This document shows, piece after piece, positions 50,147 through 59,021 of a stretch of DNA of 64,000 nucleotides. Position 1 is the stretch's first letter. The number at the start of each line of letters is the position of its first letter. The translations under genes and the position numbers were made by a program. Below the pieces are notes generated by a model that had not been told where the DNA came from, ran no database searches, and was given only the letters and a program-made list of their open reading frames with translations. The DNA lies in contig NZ_JAKIJS010000003.1 of NCBI RefSeq assembly GCF_021608225.1, forward strand, positions 1 to 64,000. Direction: 5' to 3'. This stretch comes from Pseudalkalibacillus berkeleyi. Its GTDB lineage: Bacteria; Bacillota; Bacilli; Bacillales; Fictibacillaceae.

Positions 50147-50374
50147 TTATGCTTTCTTGATCCAGAATTTAAAGACGCCGTCTTCCTCAGCATCTTGAAG
50201 AAGTTCGTGACCACCTGATTTCACCCATGCTGTAAGGTCGCTTTTCGCACCTTTATCTGTTGCGTGAATTTCAAGCACTTGACCAGAATCGATTTCATCG
50301 ATAGCTTTCTTCGTTTTGACGATTGGCATTGGACATGCAAGTCCTTTTGCGTCTAATACTTTATCTGCGTTCAT
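50147..50374 (-). CDS. tusA: TusA-family sulfur carrier protein
   Basis: A 75-residue TusA/SirA protein with the persulfide-carrying cysteine in LACPMPIVKTKKA (Cys14). Last gene of the CstR-linked cluster. It and the N-terminal domain of the protein at 51970-52533 are near duplicates. Confidence 0.94.
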   Translation of the reverse strand: MNADKVLDAKGLACPMPIVKTKKAIDEIDSGQVLEIHATDKGAKSDLTAWVKSGGHELLQDAEEDGVFKFWIKKA

Positions 50375-50397
50375 ATTGTAAAACCTCCTAGTATTGT

Positions 50398-51531
50398 TTA
50401 CCCTTCAACCGCACAGCGGTTTGGTCCAATTTCCATTTCACGTTGTTCTTCTTCTTCAGGGTTGATTTTACCCATGTTCGTTTCACGAATCTCTTGATAT
50501 GCATTTGGCTGAGGAGGAAGGTTCTCAGTAACCATCTTACGGAATTCACCCTCATCATCAACGTTCAACCCTGTATTTTCAGCATAGAGAGTCCCAAGTT
50601 TTGCTTTCACAGATCCGTCATTGTTCAATTCTGTCACTTTTGAGAAGTGAGCAGGAAGAACAACCAATTCATCTGATAGATCTTTATATTTACGATATAA
50701 CGTATCTCTCAAGTCACCGACCCAATCTTCTGCTTTTCCTGCTAAGTCTGGACGACCGATGGATTTGACGAACAGAATATCACCTGTTAATAGATATTGA
50801 TCATCAACAATAAATGACGTACTTCCAATCGTGTGTCCAGGTGAGTAGATCGGTTGGACTTGAATACTCGTGTTTCCTACAGTTAAATCATTGCCTTCTT
50901 CAAGCTGGTTATAATCGAAAGTAACTTCCGTCGCATCCTTTGGTGGAAGGTAATATTCTGCGCCGAATAATTCGGCAAGTGTACGTCCACCAGAGATGTG
51001 GTCTGCGTGCAGGTGCGTATCGGCAAGGTATTTCACCTTCAAGTCATTTTCACTAACAAACTTTTCATATGGTTCTGTCATACGGTTACTATCAATAATC
51101 ATCGCTTCACCATTTGATTCCACGAGATAAGATAGGCAACCTTTTCCGATGCGAACGAATTGATAAATCGCACCGCCATCTTTCAAATCACCAATTTTGA
51201 CTGGCTCAAGGTGTTCACTCCATGATTTCATTCCACCTTGGAGATATGAAACATTCTCAACACCAGCTTCAACGAGCTGTTCAGCTACGAATTTAGATGA
51301 TCCTTCCTTCGCACAGACAACAAGCTTTTCTGTATCATCAGGTAATTGATCAAGAATGTCATCGACACCTTCAAGCAACTCAAAATATGGGACGTTGATC
51401 GTTTCCACTGAATCCCCTTCAATTTTCCAATCTTGATGTGCTTCTTCATTCCGAACATCTAGAATGAACAAGTTTTGTTTATTGATTACTTTTTCTGCAA
51501 CTTGCTTTGCAGTCATTTCTTTCAATGCCAT
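50398..51531 (-). CDS. Rhodanese-metallo-beta-lactamase fusion, persulfide dioxygenase-like
   Basis: A 377-residue protein: N-terminal rhodanese domain (1-110) with cysteine in VVCAKEGSS (about Cys73), then an ETHE1-like metallo-beta-lactamase domain with [11 protein letters not shown] and the ligands in [10 protein letters not shown] and GDILF. It would oxidise persulfide to sulfite and move sulfane sulfur. In S. aureus CstB the order is dioxygenase first, rhodanese last; here it is reversed. AGGAGAG precedes the ATG. Confidence 0.93.
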   Translation of the reverse strand: MALKEMTAKQVAEKVINKQNLFILDVRNEEAHQDWKIEGDSVETINVPYFELLEGVDDILDQLPDDTEKLVVCAKEGSSKFVAEQLVEAGVENVSYLQGGMKSWSEHLEPVKIGDLKDGGAIYQFVRIGKGCLSYLVESNGEAMIIDSNRMTEPYEKFVSENDLKVKYLADTHLHADHISGGRTLAELFGAEYYLPPKDATEVTFDYNQLEEGNDLTVGNTSIQVQPIYSPGHTIGSTSFIVDDQYLLTGDILFVKSIGRPDLAGKAEDWVGDLRDTLYRKYKDLSDELVVLPAHFSKVTELNNDGSVKAKLGTLYAENTGLNVDDEGEFRKMVTENLPPQPNAYQEIRETNMGKINPEEEEQREMEIGPNRCAVEG

Positions 51532-51549
51532 TCTTCATCTCTCCTTTTC

Positions 51550-51945
51550 TTAAAACGTTAGCGTAACGTCTGCATCCTCTGCATAATCAAGGAATGTCAC
51601 AGCTCCGCCAACTTCAATTCCATCTACAAAATGTTCTTTCTCTAGACCCATGACGTCCATTGTCATTTGACAACCGATCAATCTAACATTCAATTCTTTT
51701 GCCATTTCAACGAGCTCTGGAATGGATGGTACGTTAGATTTTTCGAATCCTTCTTGATAGTGCTCTTTACCTTCTGGAATCGGTAATTGCTTGTGTCCCT
51801 CTTTATGAATCAGATTCAAACCTTCGAATGTGAAGAAGATTGCTACCTCCGAATCAGATGCTGCCGCAGCTGTTGCTACGTTCATCACCTTGTATGCGTC
51901 AAATAAGCTTCCATTACTTGCGATAATTGCTACTTTCTTTGCCAT
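51550..51945 (-). CDS. DsrE/DsrF/DrsH-like family protein
   Basis: A 131-residue DsrE2-type protein with the conserved cysteine in LIGCQMTMDVMGL. Such proteins pass persulfide sulfur between carriers. It lies between the TusA-rhodanese and rhodanese-MBL genes. Confidence 0.92.
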   Translation of the reverse strand: MAKKVAIIASNGSLFDAYKVMNVATAAAASDSEVAIFFTFEGLNLIHKEGHKQLPIPEGKEHYQEGFEKSNVPSIPELVEMAKELNVRLIGCQMTMDVMGLEKEHFVDGIEVGGAVTFLDYAEDADVTLTF

Positions 51946-51969
51946 GTTAAAAAACCTCCTATTTAATGA

Positions 51970-52533
51970 TTAGTCGTTTTCTGTTTGGCCTTTCCAGTCG
52001 GACATTCCAGGAACAACATTCCATACATTGTTGAAGCCTTTGTCCGATAATAGTTGCGATGCACGATCACTACGGTTTCCTGTTCTGCACACAACATGAA
52101 TATTGTCATCTTTATTCAATTCACTATGACGCTCTTCAAGCTCACCTAAAGGAATCGATTTTGCTCCAGGAATTCTGCTGAACGCATATTCTGCTGGTTC
52201 TCTTACGTCTAATACGACGATATCATCATTTTCGAGTTTCGATTGTAACTCCTCGTTATTGATTACATGTGGATATTCTGTATCTTCTTTCGTCTCTTCA
52301 GGGCTTGCTTTTCGAAGGTAATGTTTCAGTACATCCCCTTCTTCTTTCGTTCCTAAATATTGATGTCCAGTTGACTTAGCCCACGCTTGAATATCTGCAG
52401 TGGAGCCTTTGTCAGTAGCTTGCACTTCAAGTACTTGCCCTGGTTCCACTTCTCCTAGCGCTTTTTTCGTTTTTACGATTGGCATAGGACAAGCAAGTCC
52501 TTTTGCATCTAATAATTTGTCTGTTTTAATCAT
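51970..52533 (-). CDS. TusA-rhodanese fusion sulfurtransferase
   Basis: A 187-residue fusion of a TusA domain (1-75; LACPMPIVKTKKA) and a rhodanese domain (about 90-185; active-site loop CRTGNRSD). It resembles S. aureus CstA but lacks the DsrE part, which is encoded separately here. Confidence 0.93.
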   Translation of the reverse strand: MIKTDKLLDAKGLACPMPIVKTKKALGEVEPGQVLEVQATDKGSTADIQAWAKSTGHQYLGTKEEGDVLKHYLRKASPEETKEDTEYPHVINNEELQSKLENDDIVVLDVREPAEYAFSRIPGAKSIPLGELEERHSELNKDDNIHVVCRTGNRSDRASQLLSDKGFNNVWNVVPGMSDWKGQTEND

Positions 52534-52556
52534 TTCTGATTTCCTCCTTAAAGTGA

Positions 52557-52865
52557 TTACTTCTTAGGTTCAGTTTGACCGTTCCATTTCAACATGCCGC
52601 CATCCATGTTCAGTACTGAGAAACCTTTCTCTTGTAAGAACTGAGCGGCTTTTCCACTACGATTACCTGAACGACAAACCATTACATGCTCTTCACCTTT
52701 TGGTATTTCGTTATAACGTTCTGGTAGTTCATCAAGAGGAATATGAGTCGCTTCAGGAATCATTCCGTTCGCAACTTCCTCGTTTTGACGAACATCGATA
52801 ATACTAATCTTTTCATTGTTTGTTAATTGTTCTTCTACTTGTTTTGGTTGAATTGTTTTCACCAT
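52557..52865 (-). CDS. Single-domain rhodanese
   Basis: A 102-residue rhodanese with active-site loop VCRSGNRSGKA (Cys about 69). The ATG at 52865 follows GAGGAGG by nine bases. Thiosulfate or persulfide sulfurtransferase in the CstR-linked operon. Confidence 0.93.
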   Translation of the reverse strand: MVKTIQPKQVEEQLTNNEKISIIDVRQNEEVANGMIPEATHIPLDELPERYNEIPKGEEHVMVCRSGNRSGKAAQFLQEKGFSVLNMDGGMLKWNGQTEPKK

Positions 52866-52936
52866 TTGGAAATTCCTCCTCATATGGGATGACATTTGTA
52901 CAATAGCCCTCAGGGTATTTTTTTTAAACGTAAAAA

Positions 52937-53422
52937 TTAAATAAATAGGTTCACTTTACCTTCGTTTGCTTCTCCAAGGTAAGCAGCAACGCCGGCATAA
53001 TCGATATCATCAAGGAGTTCTTCTTTTTGCAATCCTAGAAGATCCATTGTCATCGTACAAGCGACAAGATTAACGCCTTGTTCTTGAGCCATTTCGACTA
53101 GATCAGGAAGTGATTGGACGTTGTGCTTTTTCATGACTTTTTTGATCATTTTTGGACCCATTCCAGCCATGTGCATTTTTGAAAGTCCTAGCTTATTTGT
53201 TCCACGAGGCATCATTTTGCCAAACATTTTCTCAAGCATTCCTTTTTTCACAGGTACTTGCTCATCTTTACGAAGTGTATTTAATCCCCAGAATGTGTGG
53301 AAAATTGTCACCTCATGGTCGTAAGCTGCAGCACCGTTAGCAATGATATATGCTGCGATCGCTTTGTCTAAATCTCCACTAAACAGTACAATCGTTGTCT
53401 TATCTTTCTTTACTTCAGTCAT
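52937..53422 (-). CDS. DsrE/DsrF-like protein
   Basis: A 161-residue DsrE-like protein with cysteine in LVACTMTMDLLGL and a basic methionine-rich insert (LEKMFGKMMPRGTNKLGLSK). First gene of the persulfide operon; GGAGGG lies six bases before the ATG at 53422, and two CstR-type operators precede it. Confidence 0.92.
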   Translation of the reverse strand: MTEVKKDKTTIVLFSGDLDKAIAAYIIANGAAAYDHEVTIFHTFWGLNTLRKDEQVPVKKGMLEKMFGKMMPRGTNKLGLSKMHMAGMGPKMIKKVMKKHNVQSLPDLVEMAQEQGVNLVACTMTMDLLGLQKEELLDDIDYAGVAAYLGEANEGKVNLFI

Positions 53423-53450
53423 AATATTCCCTCCAATAATTTGTATACTC

Positions 53451-53466
53451 ATACCCCTATAGGTAT
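53451..53466. promoter_or_regulatory. CstR-type operator
   Basis: ATACCCCTATAGGTAT, a GC-tract palindrome identical to the one before the CstR-like gene, about 30 bp upstream of the operon start codon. Confidence 0.75.
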
Positions 53467-53499
53467 TAATTTATTTAAAAATAAAAAGGTGTTTTTTTG

Positions 53500-53542
53500 A
53501 TACCCCTAAGGGTATATTATTACACATCAGCCAATGTGTCAA
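53500..53542 (-). promoter_or_regulatory. Promoter and operator of the persulfide operon
   Basis: On the minus strand TTGACA (53537-53542) and TAATAT (53514-53519) are 17 bp apart; the operator ATACCCTTAGGGGTAT (53500-53515) overlaps the end of the -10 box and the start site, so repressor binding would block initiation. Confidence 0.85.
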
Positions 53543-53587
53543 CACCTTTGTTTTATATTTAATAGTGATGCCTTTGCAAAGTCGCCT

Positions 53588-53848
53588 TTAGCGGCTCTTT
53601 ACAAGTAAGTTCACGGCTTCTTGAATCATTTCATCCGTGCTTTCGCCTTTAGACATTTGCTCGCGTACACATTGTTCAAGGTTGCTTCCGACGACTAAAC
53701 CAATTGTACGATCCAACGCGCTGCGTACAGCAGACATTTGCGTCACAAGATCTTTACAATCCTTCTCTTCTTCCATCATCTTTAAAAGCCCTCGAACTTG
53801 TCCTTCAATTCTTTTGACGCGGTTCTTCATTTGATCTGTATATTCCAT
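53588..53848 (-). CDS. cstR: CstR-like persulfide-sensing repressor (CsoR/FrmR family)
   Basis: An 86-residue all-helical DUF156 repressor. It has the two cysteines Cys31 (KDCKD) and Cys60 (LEQCV) of CstR, while the copper-ligand histidine of CsoR is replaced by Asn56, which favours persulfide rather than copper sensing. Per- or polysulfide bridging of the cysteines should release it from the ATACCCC palindromes upstream of itself and of the sulfur operon. AAGGAGG precedes the ATG. Confidence 0.9.
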   Translation of the reverse strand: MEYTDQMKNRVKRIEGQVRGLLKMMEEEKDCKDLVTQMSAVRSALDRTIGLVVGSNLEQCVREQMSKGESTDEMIQEAVNLLVKSR

Positions 53849-53878
53849 GAGGGAACGCCCTCCTTTATGTTTTCTTTA

Positions 53879-53921
53879 ATACCCCTATAGGTATAATACA
53901 ACAGTTATTAAATATATGCAA
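53879..53921 (-). promoter_or_regulatory. Promoter and operator of cstR
   Basis: On the minus strand TTGCAT (53916-53921) and TATTAT (53893-53898) are 17 bp apart, with the operator ATACCTATAGGGGTAT (53879-53894) overlapping the -10. A degenerate copy, ATACCCCCTTGCGTAT, lies at 53984-53999. Confidence 0.83.
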
Positions 53922-54006
53922 ATTCACTTTGTATCTTGATTCGAGTTTAAGGGTTATGGAACGTTTAATCAACTGTTCTGTTTATACCCCCTTGCGTATA
54001 AAATAA

Positions 54007-54035
54007 GAGTTGGCTCCTAGGTGAGAAGCCAACTC
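54007..54035 (-). terminator. Terminator of the cadCA operon
   Basis: GAGTTGGCT and AGCCAACTC form a 9-bp stem, followed on the minus strand by TTATTTTAT. Confidence 0.83.
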
Positions 54036-54040
54036 CGTTC

Positions 54041-56173
54041 TTATTTTTCTTTTAACCGCAACAGTCTTAGACTGTTTAAGGTGACGATCAAGGTAGCACC
54101 CATATCGGCAAAGATTGCAATCCATAATGTCAGCCAACCAGGCACAACGAGTAGAAGTGCAAGTACCTTTATTCCGATTGAAAAGCTTATGTTCTGTTTA
54201 ATGATGTTCAATGTTTTACGGCTAAGCCTGATTGCATAAGGAAGCTTGCGTAGATCATCGCCCATTAATGCGATATCAGCTGTTTCAATCGCAGTATCTG
54301 TTCCTGCTCCTCCCATTGCGAATCCAACAGTAGATGCAGCTAAGGCAGGTGCATCATTCACTCCATCTCCGATCATCGCTACTTTTCCATACTTTTGCTC
54401 ATATTGTTTAATGTATTCAAGCTTTTCTTCTGGAAGCAATTCTGCTTTTACAGTTGTGAGGTTCATTTGTTTGGCGATACTTTGTGCCGTACGTTCATGA
54501 TCCCCAGTAAGCATAATCGTATTTTGAATACCTAATTGGTGTAGTGATTTTATAACGTCAGCACTTTCTTTACGAATTGTATCCGCTACAGCTATCATCG
54601 CAAGCAGTTCCTTATCTGAACCAACGGCAAGAACAGTCTTCCCTTCTTCACGTAATCGATCGATTGTTTCAACCGTTGTTGAAGGTACATCCAACTTTAA
54701 GTCATCCGTAAATAAGGATAGGCTTCCTGCATAATAAACGACATCTCCCATCGTCCCTTTAATACCCTTACCGGTAATCGATTGAAAGTCATCGAGATCG
54801 TTTGAATGAAAGCTGATGTTCTCACTATCCGCTTTCTTTATGATTGCTGATGCCAGTGGATGCTGCGATCTACTTTCAAGAAGGGCCGTAATTCGTAGAA
54901 CATGGTCATCTTCTTGGTCTGAAAGGTTGATGATGTCCGTTACTTCAGGAACACCTTTCGTTAAAGTCCCTGTTTTATCAAAAGCAATAGACTTTAATTT
55001 ACCTGCTTCTTCTAGATATACGCCGCCTTTTACTAAAATTCCGTTTCGTGCGGCATTACCAACTGCCGTCACGATTGATACAGGTGTAGAAATGACGAGT
55101 GCACACGGACAACCGACGACAAGTACGGCTAATCCTTGATATACCCATTCACTCCAGCTTGCACCGAATAATGGTGGAATAGTCGCAACACCAATGGCTA
55201 CTAAAATAATTGCAGGTGTGTAATACTTGGCGAATTTATCTACGAAAGATTGTGAAGGCGCACGCTCTTCTTGCGCTTCTTCTACAAGATGTATGATTTT
55301 CGCCAACGTCGTATCTTCAACCCTTTTCGTCACTCTAACCTCTAAATATCCTTCTTCATTTAAGGTGCCAGCAAACACTTCATCATCTGTTGTCATCGTT
55401 ACAGGTACAGATTCACCTGTGATCGCTGATTGATTAATGGAAGAGGTACCGTTTGTGACAACTCCGTCCATCGCCAGTTTCTGACCAGGTTTGACGATCA
55501 TCGTATCACCAATTTGGACGTCATCAACGGGTATTGTCAATTCCTCATTGTTTCGACGAATGGTCGCTTCTTTCGGCGCAATCTCCATTAAGCCTTTGAT
55601 CGATTGACGCGCTTTATCCATGGAATAAGCTTCGAGAATTTCACTGATCGCAAACAGAATTACGACCATCGCGCCTTCTCCCCACTCGCCTATAATTGCA
55701 GCACCTATAATCGCGATCGTCATTAATGTTCTCATATCAAAATCAAATCGCACTAAGTTCTTTAAACCGGTCTGGAATAAACGATACCCACCGACGAGAA
55801 TCGAACCAGCATAAAGTCCGTTTGAGAGTATAGAACTTTCACCACTTGTTAGACTTACTGTCCACCCAAGTACGAGTAAGATTGCAGAAATAATGACATT
55901 TAGATGTTGTTTCCAAAAAGGTTCTTTCGTTTCTTCTTCTTGTTCATGTTCCGGGCGTACTTTCAAATTCTCAAACGCCCCGGCTTTTTCAATATCCTTG
56001 ATTTCAGCACTTCCTGTTATAGTTAGCTTGGAGGCTGTGAAGTTTACTTTTGCATCATAAACACCATCCAGGTGCTTAACGTTCGTTTCGAACTTTTTCG
56101 CACAGTTCGCTCAGGTAAATCCTGAAATTCGAAATACATGTTGGGGTTGATTCATATGTTCAGCTTGTGCCAA
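54041..56173 (-). CDS. cadA: CadA-type Cd/Zn P1B-ATPase with in-frame TGA at the first HMA cysteine
   Basis: A metal-exporting P1B ATPase. The frame from 55966 to 54041 (641 codons) has the CPC ion motif ([11 protein letters not shown]), the phosphorylated Asp in DKTGTLTKG, and [10 protein letters not shown]. The same frame continues upstream to a TTG at 56173 (GAGGAGGGG seven bases before) and encodes the expected heavy-metal-associated domain, giving 710 codons. Codon 21 is TGA (56111-56113) exactly where CadA has the first Cys of GFTCANC. Either the gene is a fresh nonsense mutant restarting downstream, or UGA is read through, for example as selenocysteine. No good internal start is visible. 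It follows cadC with overlap. Confidence 0.85.
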
Positions 56174-56534
56174 GATGTTTCCCCTCCTCTGCATGAGAGA
56201 ATGCCATTTGAATGATTTTCCGAACATGATCATCATCCAATGAATAATAAACGAGCTTTCCCTCTTTTCTATATTTCGCTAGCCCCATATTTCGTAGTAA
56301 TCGTAAATGATGGGAAGCAGTTGCAACCGTACACTCTACAATATTTGAGACGTCACAAACACATAGCTCCTCTTCAATCGATAAAGCATATGCAATCTTA
56401 ATCCGTGTATCTTCAGATAACGCTTTGAAGATTTTGGCGGCAGTCATCGTATCCCGTTCTTTTATATCTGTTGAAATGCGTTCGACTTTATCTTCATGAA
56501 CACACGTCACTTTGCACACATCTTCTTTTGCCAA
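56160..56534 (-). CDS. cadC: CadC/ArsR-family metal-responsive repressor
   Basis: A 124-residue winged-helix repressor with all four CadC metal-ligand cysteines at the standard positions: Cys7 and Cys11 (EDVCKVTC) and Cys58 and Cys60 (ELCVCD). A TTG at 56534, five bases after AGAGGTGA, gives the N terminus that aligns with plasmid pI258 CadC; the GTG at 56543 would include the ribosome binding site. Its stop overlaps the cadA start. Confidence 0.92.
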   Translation of the reverse strand: MAKEDVCKVTCVHEDKVERISTDIKERDTMTAAKIFKALSEDTRIKIAYALSIEEELCVCDVSNIVECTVATASHHLRLLRNMGLAKYRKEGKLVYYSLDDDHVRKIIQMAFSHAEEGKHLGTS

Positions 56535-56556
56535 TATATTCACCTCTCACTTATAC

Positions 56557-56609
56557 ATTCAAACGTTCATTTGAATATTAGTATATTAGTGGTCCAGTCT
56601 AAATGTCAA
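56557..56609 (-). promoter_or_regulatory. cadC promoter and CadC operator
   Basis: On the minus strand TTGACA (56604-56609) and TATACT (56580-56585) are 18 bp apart. The inverted repeat ATTCAAA-N6-TTTGAAT (56557-56576) covers the start site and matches the TCAAATA-type CadC operator. Confidence 0.82.
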
Positions 56610-56661
56610 GACGTTTGGCACGAACGATATTAGGCAGTGGTACCATATATCTTTGTTACGA

Positions 56662-57282
56662 TTACCATTTTTCAATCTCCCCATAGGTTGTGAGTTTGGT
56701 GTCATGGCTTAGGATGATACCTGCACCGTCTTTGCACGTATAAACAGGAGCACCAAGCTCTGATACAATTTTTCGTATATCGTGTTTCTCCTCATCATAA
56801 TGGGGCAGAAAATGAAACGGAATGAAGTTCAATGCATCCAAATCTTTTAACGCTATGTCGTTAGGATCAAGATTCGCTGCGATCTCAATCGTATGGGACA
56901 TCATCATTGCTCCTGCACTTACTCCAATCAGTAATCCTCCATTCTGTACAAACCTTTGTAAGACCGAAATCAGTCCTCGATTCTTGAGATTATTTAAAAA
57001 GTAATATGTATTGCCACCAGAGAGAAAAATGGCGTCACATGTTTCTAGCGATTTTACGTATTTTTGTTCAAACGCTTGATCAATATCTACATATATAAAC
57101 TCCTCAAACCCTAAGCGTTCTAAATGAGGTCTCATTTTATTAAAGTAATATTTCGTTTCATCATATTGGGATGGCACATAACCTAGTTTGGTACCTTTCT
57201 TGGAAATCATTCGTTTCATATGATCTGCTAAATGTTGATCAATTGACGCATCTAAACTGCTTAGCATGATGAGTTGGCTCAT
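56662..57282 (-). CDS. Peptidase E-like protein (family S51)
   Basis: A 206-residue S51 peptidase-like protein, a relative of cyanophycinase and dipeptidase E. The nucleophile serine is in GVSAGAMMM and the loop IFLSGGNTYYF is present. The family includes aspartyl dipeptidases, so a link to cyanophycin dipeptide use is possible but only inferred, as it lies 12 kb from cphAB. GGGGGAG precedes the ATG. Confidence 0.88.
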   Translation of the reverse strand: MSQLIMLSSLDASIDQHLADHMKRMISKKGTKLGYVPSQYDETKYYFNKMRPHLERLGFEEFIYVDIDQAFEQKYVKSLETCDAIFLSGGNTYYFLNNLKNRGLISVLQRFVQNGGLLIGVSAGAMMMSHTIEIAANLDPNDIALKDLDALNFIPFHFLPHYDEEKHDIRKIVSELGAPVYTCKDGAGIILSHDTKLTTYGEIEKW

Positions 57283-57398
57283 CTGTATCAGCTCCCCCTT
57301 CTTTTTTAAAATAATGAAACCTTATTTGCTTGTGTTCGTATGGTACTATAACTATAGAATACATTATTTGGAATGTTTGATTAAATGGGGGTTTTAAA

Positions 57399-58955
57399 AT
57401 GGTTCGTCACATTAAGCGAAAGAGGTCACTCTATTTACCTGTATTGTTGCTTGTAATTATGGTTGGCTTACTTACGTTTCACCACGCTTCAAAGGAAAAG
57501 AACTTAACACCTGAAGGATTAAGTAGAAATACTGAAGTCGTTAATGACGCAAAAGGAAAGGTACTGTCAGTCAGTAAGCTCGATTCAGGATATGATGTCC
57601 ATTATAATGAAGACGATCAACTGACTAATGTACATGTTAATGAAACATTGGAAGTTACACATAAAGAAACACTTCCAGTCGAATTAGATCTAACCGCTAC
57701 ATACTGGGCAAAACAAAATCAAGCCATCTACTTAAATGAAGAAAAACTCATTTATTACGATGGTAAGAAAAATCAAACACTCGACACGAACATAAATGGA
57801 TTAACTGTAGGGTTGGATACTGTTTACTATTGGAAAGACAATCAAATCTTTTCTATGAATCCAAGTACCCAAAAATCTACTCTCGTTGCTAAAACTGAAC
57901 AAGCTGTTATGAAACTGTTTACGAGCGAGGATACAAAAGGGCTTTTCATCGCAACTGTAAAAAAACAAGATCTCTCAAGCGATGTTTATGTTTATCAACA
58001 AAGCGACCAAGACAGCCAACTGTTGCAAAAGTTTAATATACCGTCATTAAGTGGAGAACGAATCCATACGGTTGATGCTTCACAAACCCAACAAGGCACG
58101 CACTTGATTTATACGACAAAACAAACCCACGCTGGAACAGTTACGGTTCGAGGTTATTACAATTTATTTGAAAGCCCAAAAGAGGAACCTAAATTCCAAA
58201 AAATTAAAATATATGATAGCTTCACGAACGATCAAATGCGCGTCATCGATAACCTTGACCTCGTATTAACAGAGGATGGTCCCGAAATCATTCTTTCCGC
58301 TAGGGGGATGATTACAGCCAAGGTTAGAAGCTGGAACATATACAGGGCAAAGCAACAGCAGAGCGAGAAGTGGATTGCCAATCATATTAGTACATCGACT
58401 TCGATATCAAGAAATCACGTATACGTATCCGAGCATGAGTTGTTTTGGTTGGATTCAAGAGGGAAAAAAGCAAAGATTATGGCTGTATCCAATCACCCTG
58501 AACTTCTTCAAAAGGCAGAATCATTCCAAACAGCTGACTTTGTCAATGGATTCTATACTGGTATTTCCTCACTACCCTACGGATTCATCATGTTAATGGT
58601 TGCGATGATGTGGGTAGCACCAAGTGCAATTTTCTTGTTCTGCGTTTCATTTTGGAATGAGGATGCAATGGTTCAAAAGCGGAGCTGGGTACGCTATAGT
58701 ACCATTGGTTTGTTCGCAATTTGCCAATATTATCTGATGCAACAATTCTTTACGCCAATGTTTGAAGCTTTTTCACCAGATTACTTGTCGTTTCAATGGC
58801 ACTCTATCATCTTGCCATTAGGGATTATTTTAATGAGTCTATTGTTTACACAGTTTACTAGACAAAAGCAGTGGAGCATTTATCAAGAGTTCGGTATCTT
58901 TACATTGTTCAATACCCTTTTCATCGTATTCCTTATTTCACCTTATGTGGTGTAG
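57399..58955 (+). CDS. Hypothetical membrane protein with extracytoplasmic beta-rich domain
   Basis: A 518-residue protein I do not recognise. Topology: N-terminal transmembrane anchor (about 10-28), a large extracytoplasmic beta-rich region (35-385) with propeller-like repeats (VSKLDSGYDVHYN, IYLNEEKLIYYDGKK, VYYWKDNQIFSM), then four C-terminal helices (about 392-515). GGGGG lies nine bases before the ATG. It is a single-gene unit convergent with argH. No catalytic motif is visible. Confidence 0.75.
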   Translation: MVRHIKRKRSLYLPVLLLVIMVGLLTFHHASKEKNLTPEGLSRNTEVVNDAKGKVLSVSKLDSGYDVHYNEDDQLTNVHVNETLEVTHKETLPVELDLTATYWAKQNQAIYLNEEKLIYYDGKKNQTLDTNINGLTVGLDTVYYWKDNQIFSMNPSTQKSTLVAKTEQAVMKLFTSEDTKGLFIATVKKQDLSSDVYVYQQSDQDSQLLQKFNIPSLSGERIHTVDASQTQQGTHLIYTTKQTHAGTVTVRGYYNLFESPKEEPKFQKIKIYDSFTNDQMRVIDNLDLVLTEDGPEIILSARGMITAKVRSWNIYRAKQQQSEKWIANHISTSTSISRNHVYVSEHELFWLDSRGKKAKIMAVSNHPELLQKAESFQTADFVNGFYTGISSLPYGFIMLMVAMMWVAPSAIFLFCVSFWNEDAMVQKRSWVRYSTIGLFAICQYYLMQQFFTPMFEAFSPDYLSFQWHSIILPLGIILMSLLFTQFTRQKQWSIYQEFGIFTLFNTLFIVFLISPYVV

Positions 58956-58989
58956 GAGAACATCAAAAAACGGACGATATGAATGAAGA

Positions 58990-59021
58990 AAGGAGCCTCC
59001 ATCAGCGGAAGCTCCTTTTTT
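58990..59021. terminator. Bidirectional terminator before argH
   Basis: AAGGAGC and GCTCCTT form a stem with extra pairing inside (CTCC... GCGG), followed by TTTTTC. Confidence 0.75.

Noticed and set aside
56050-56113. Clear SECIS element downstream of the cadA TGA
   Set aside because: The only hairpin found has an AAA loop without the conserved G/U apical features, so I do not annotate a SECIS.
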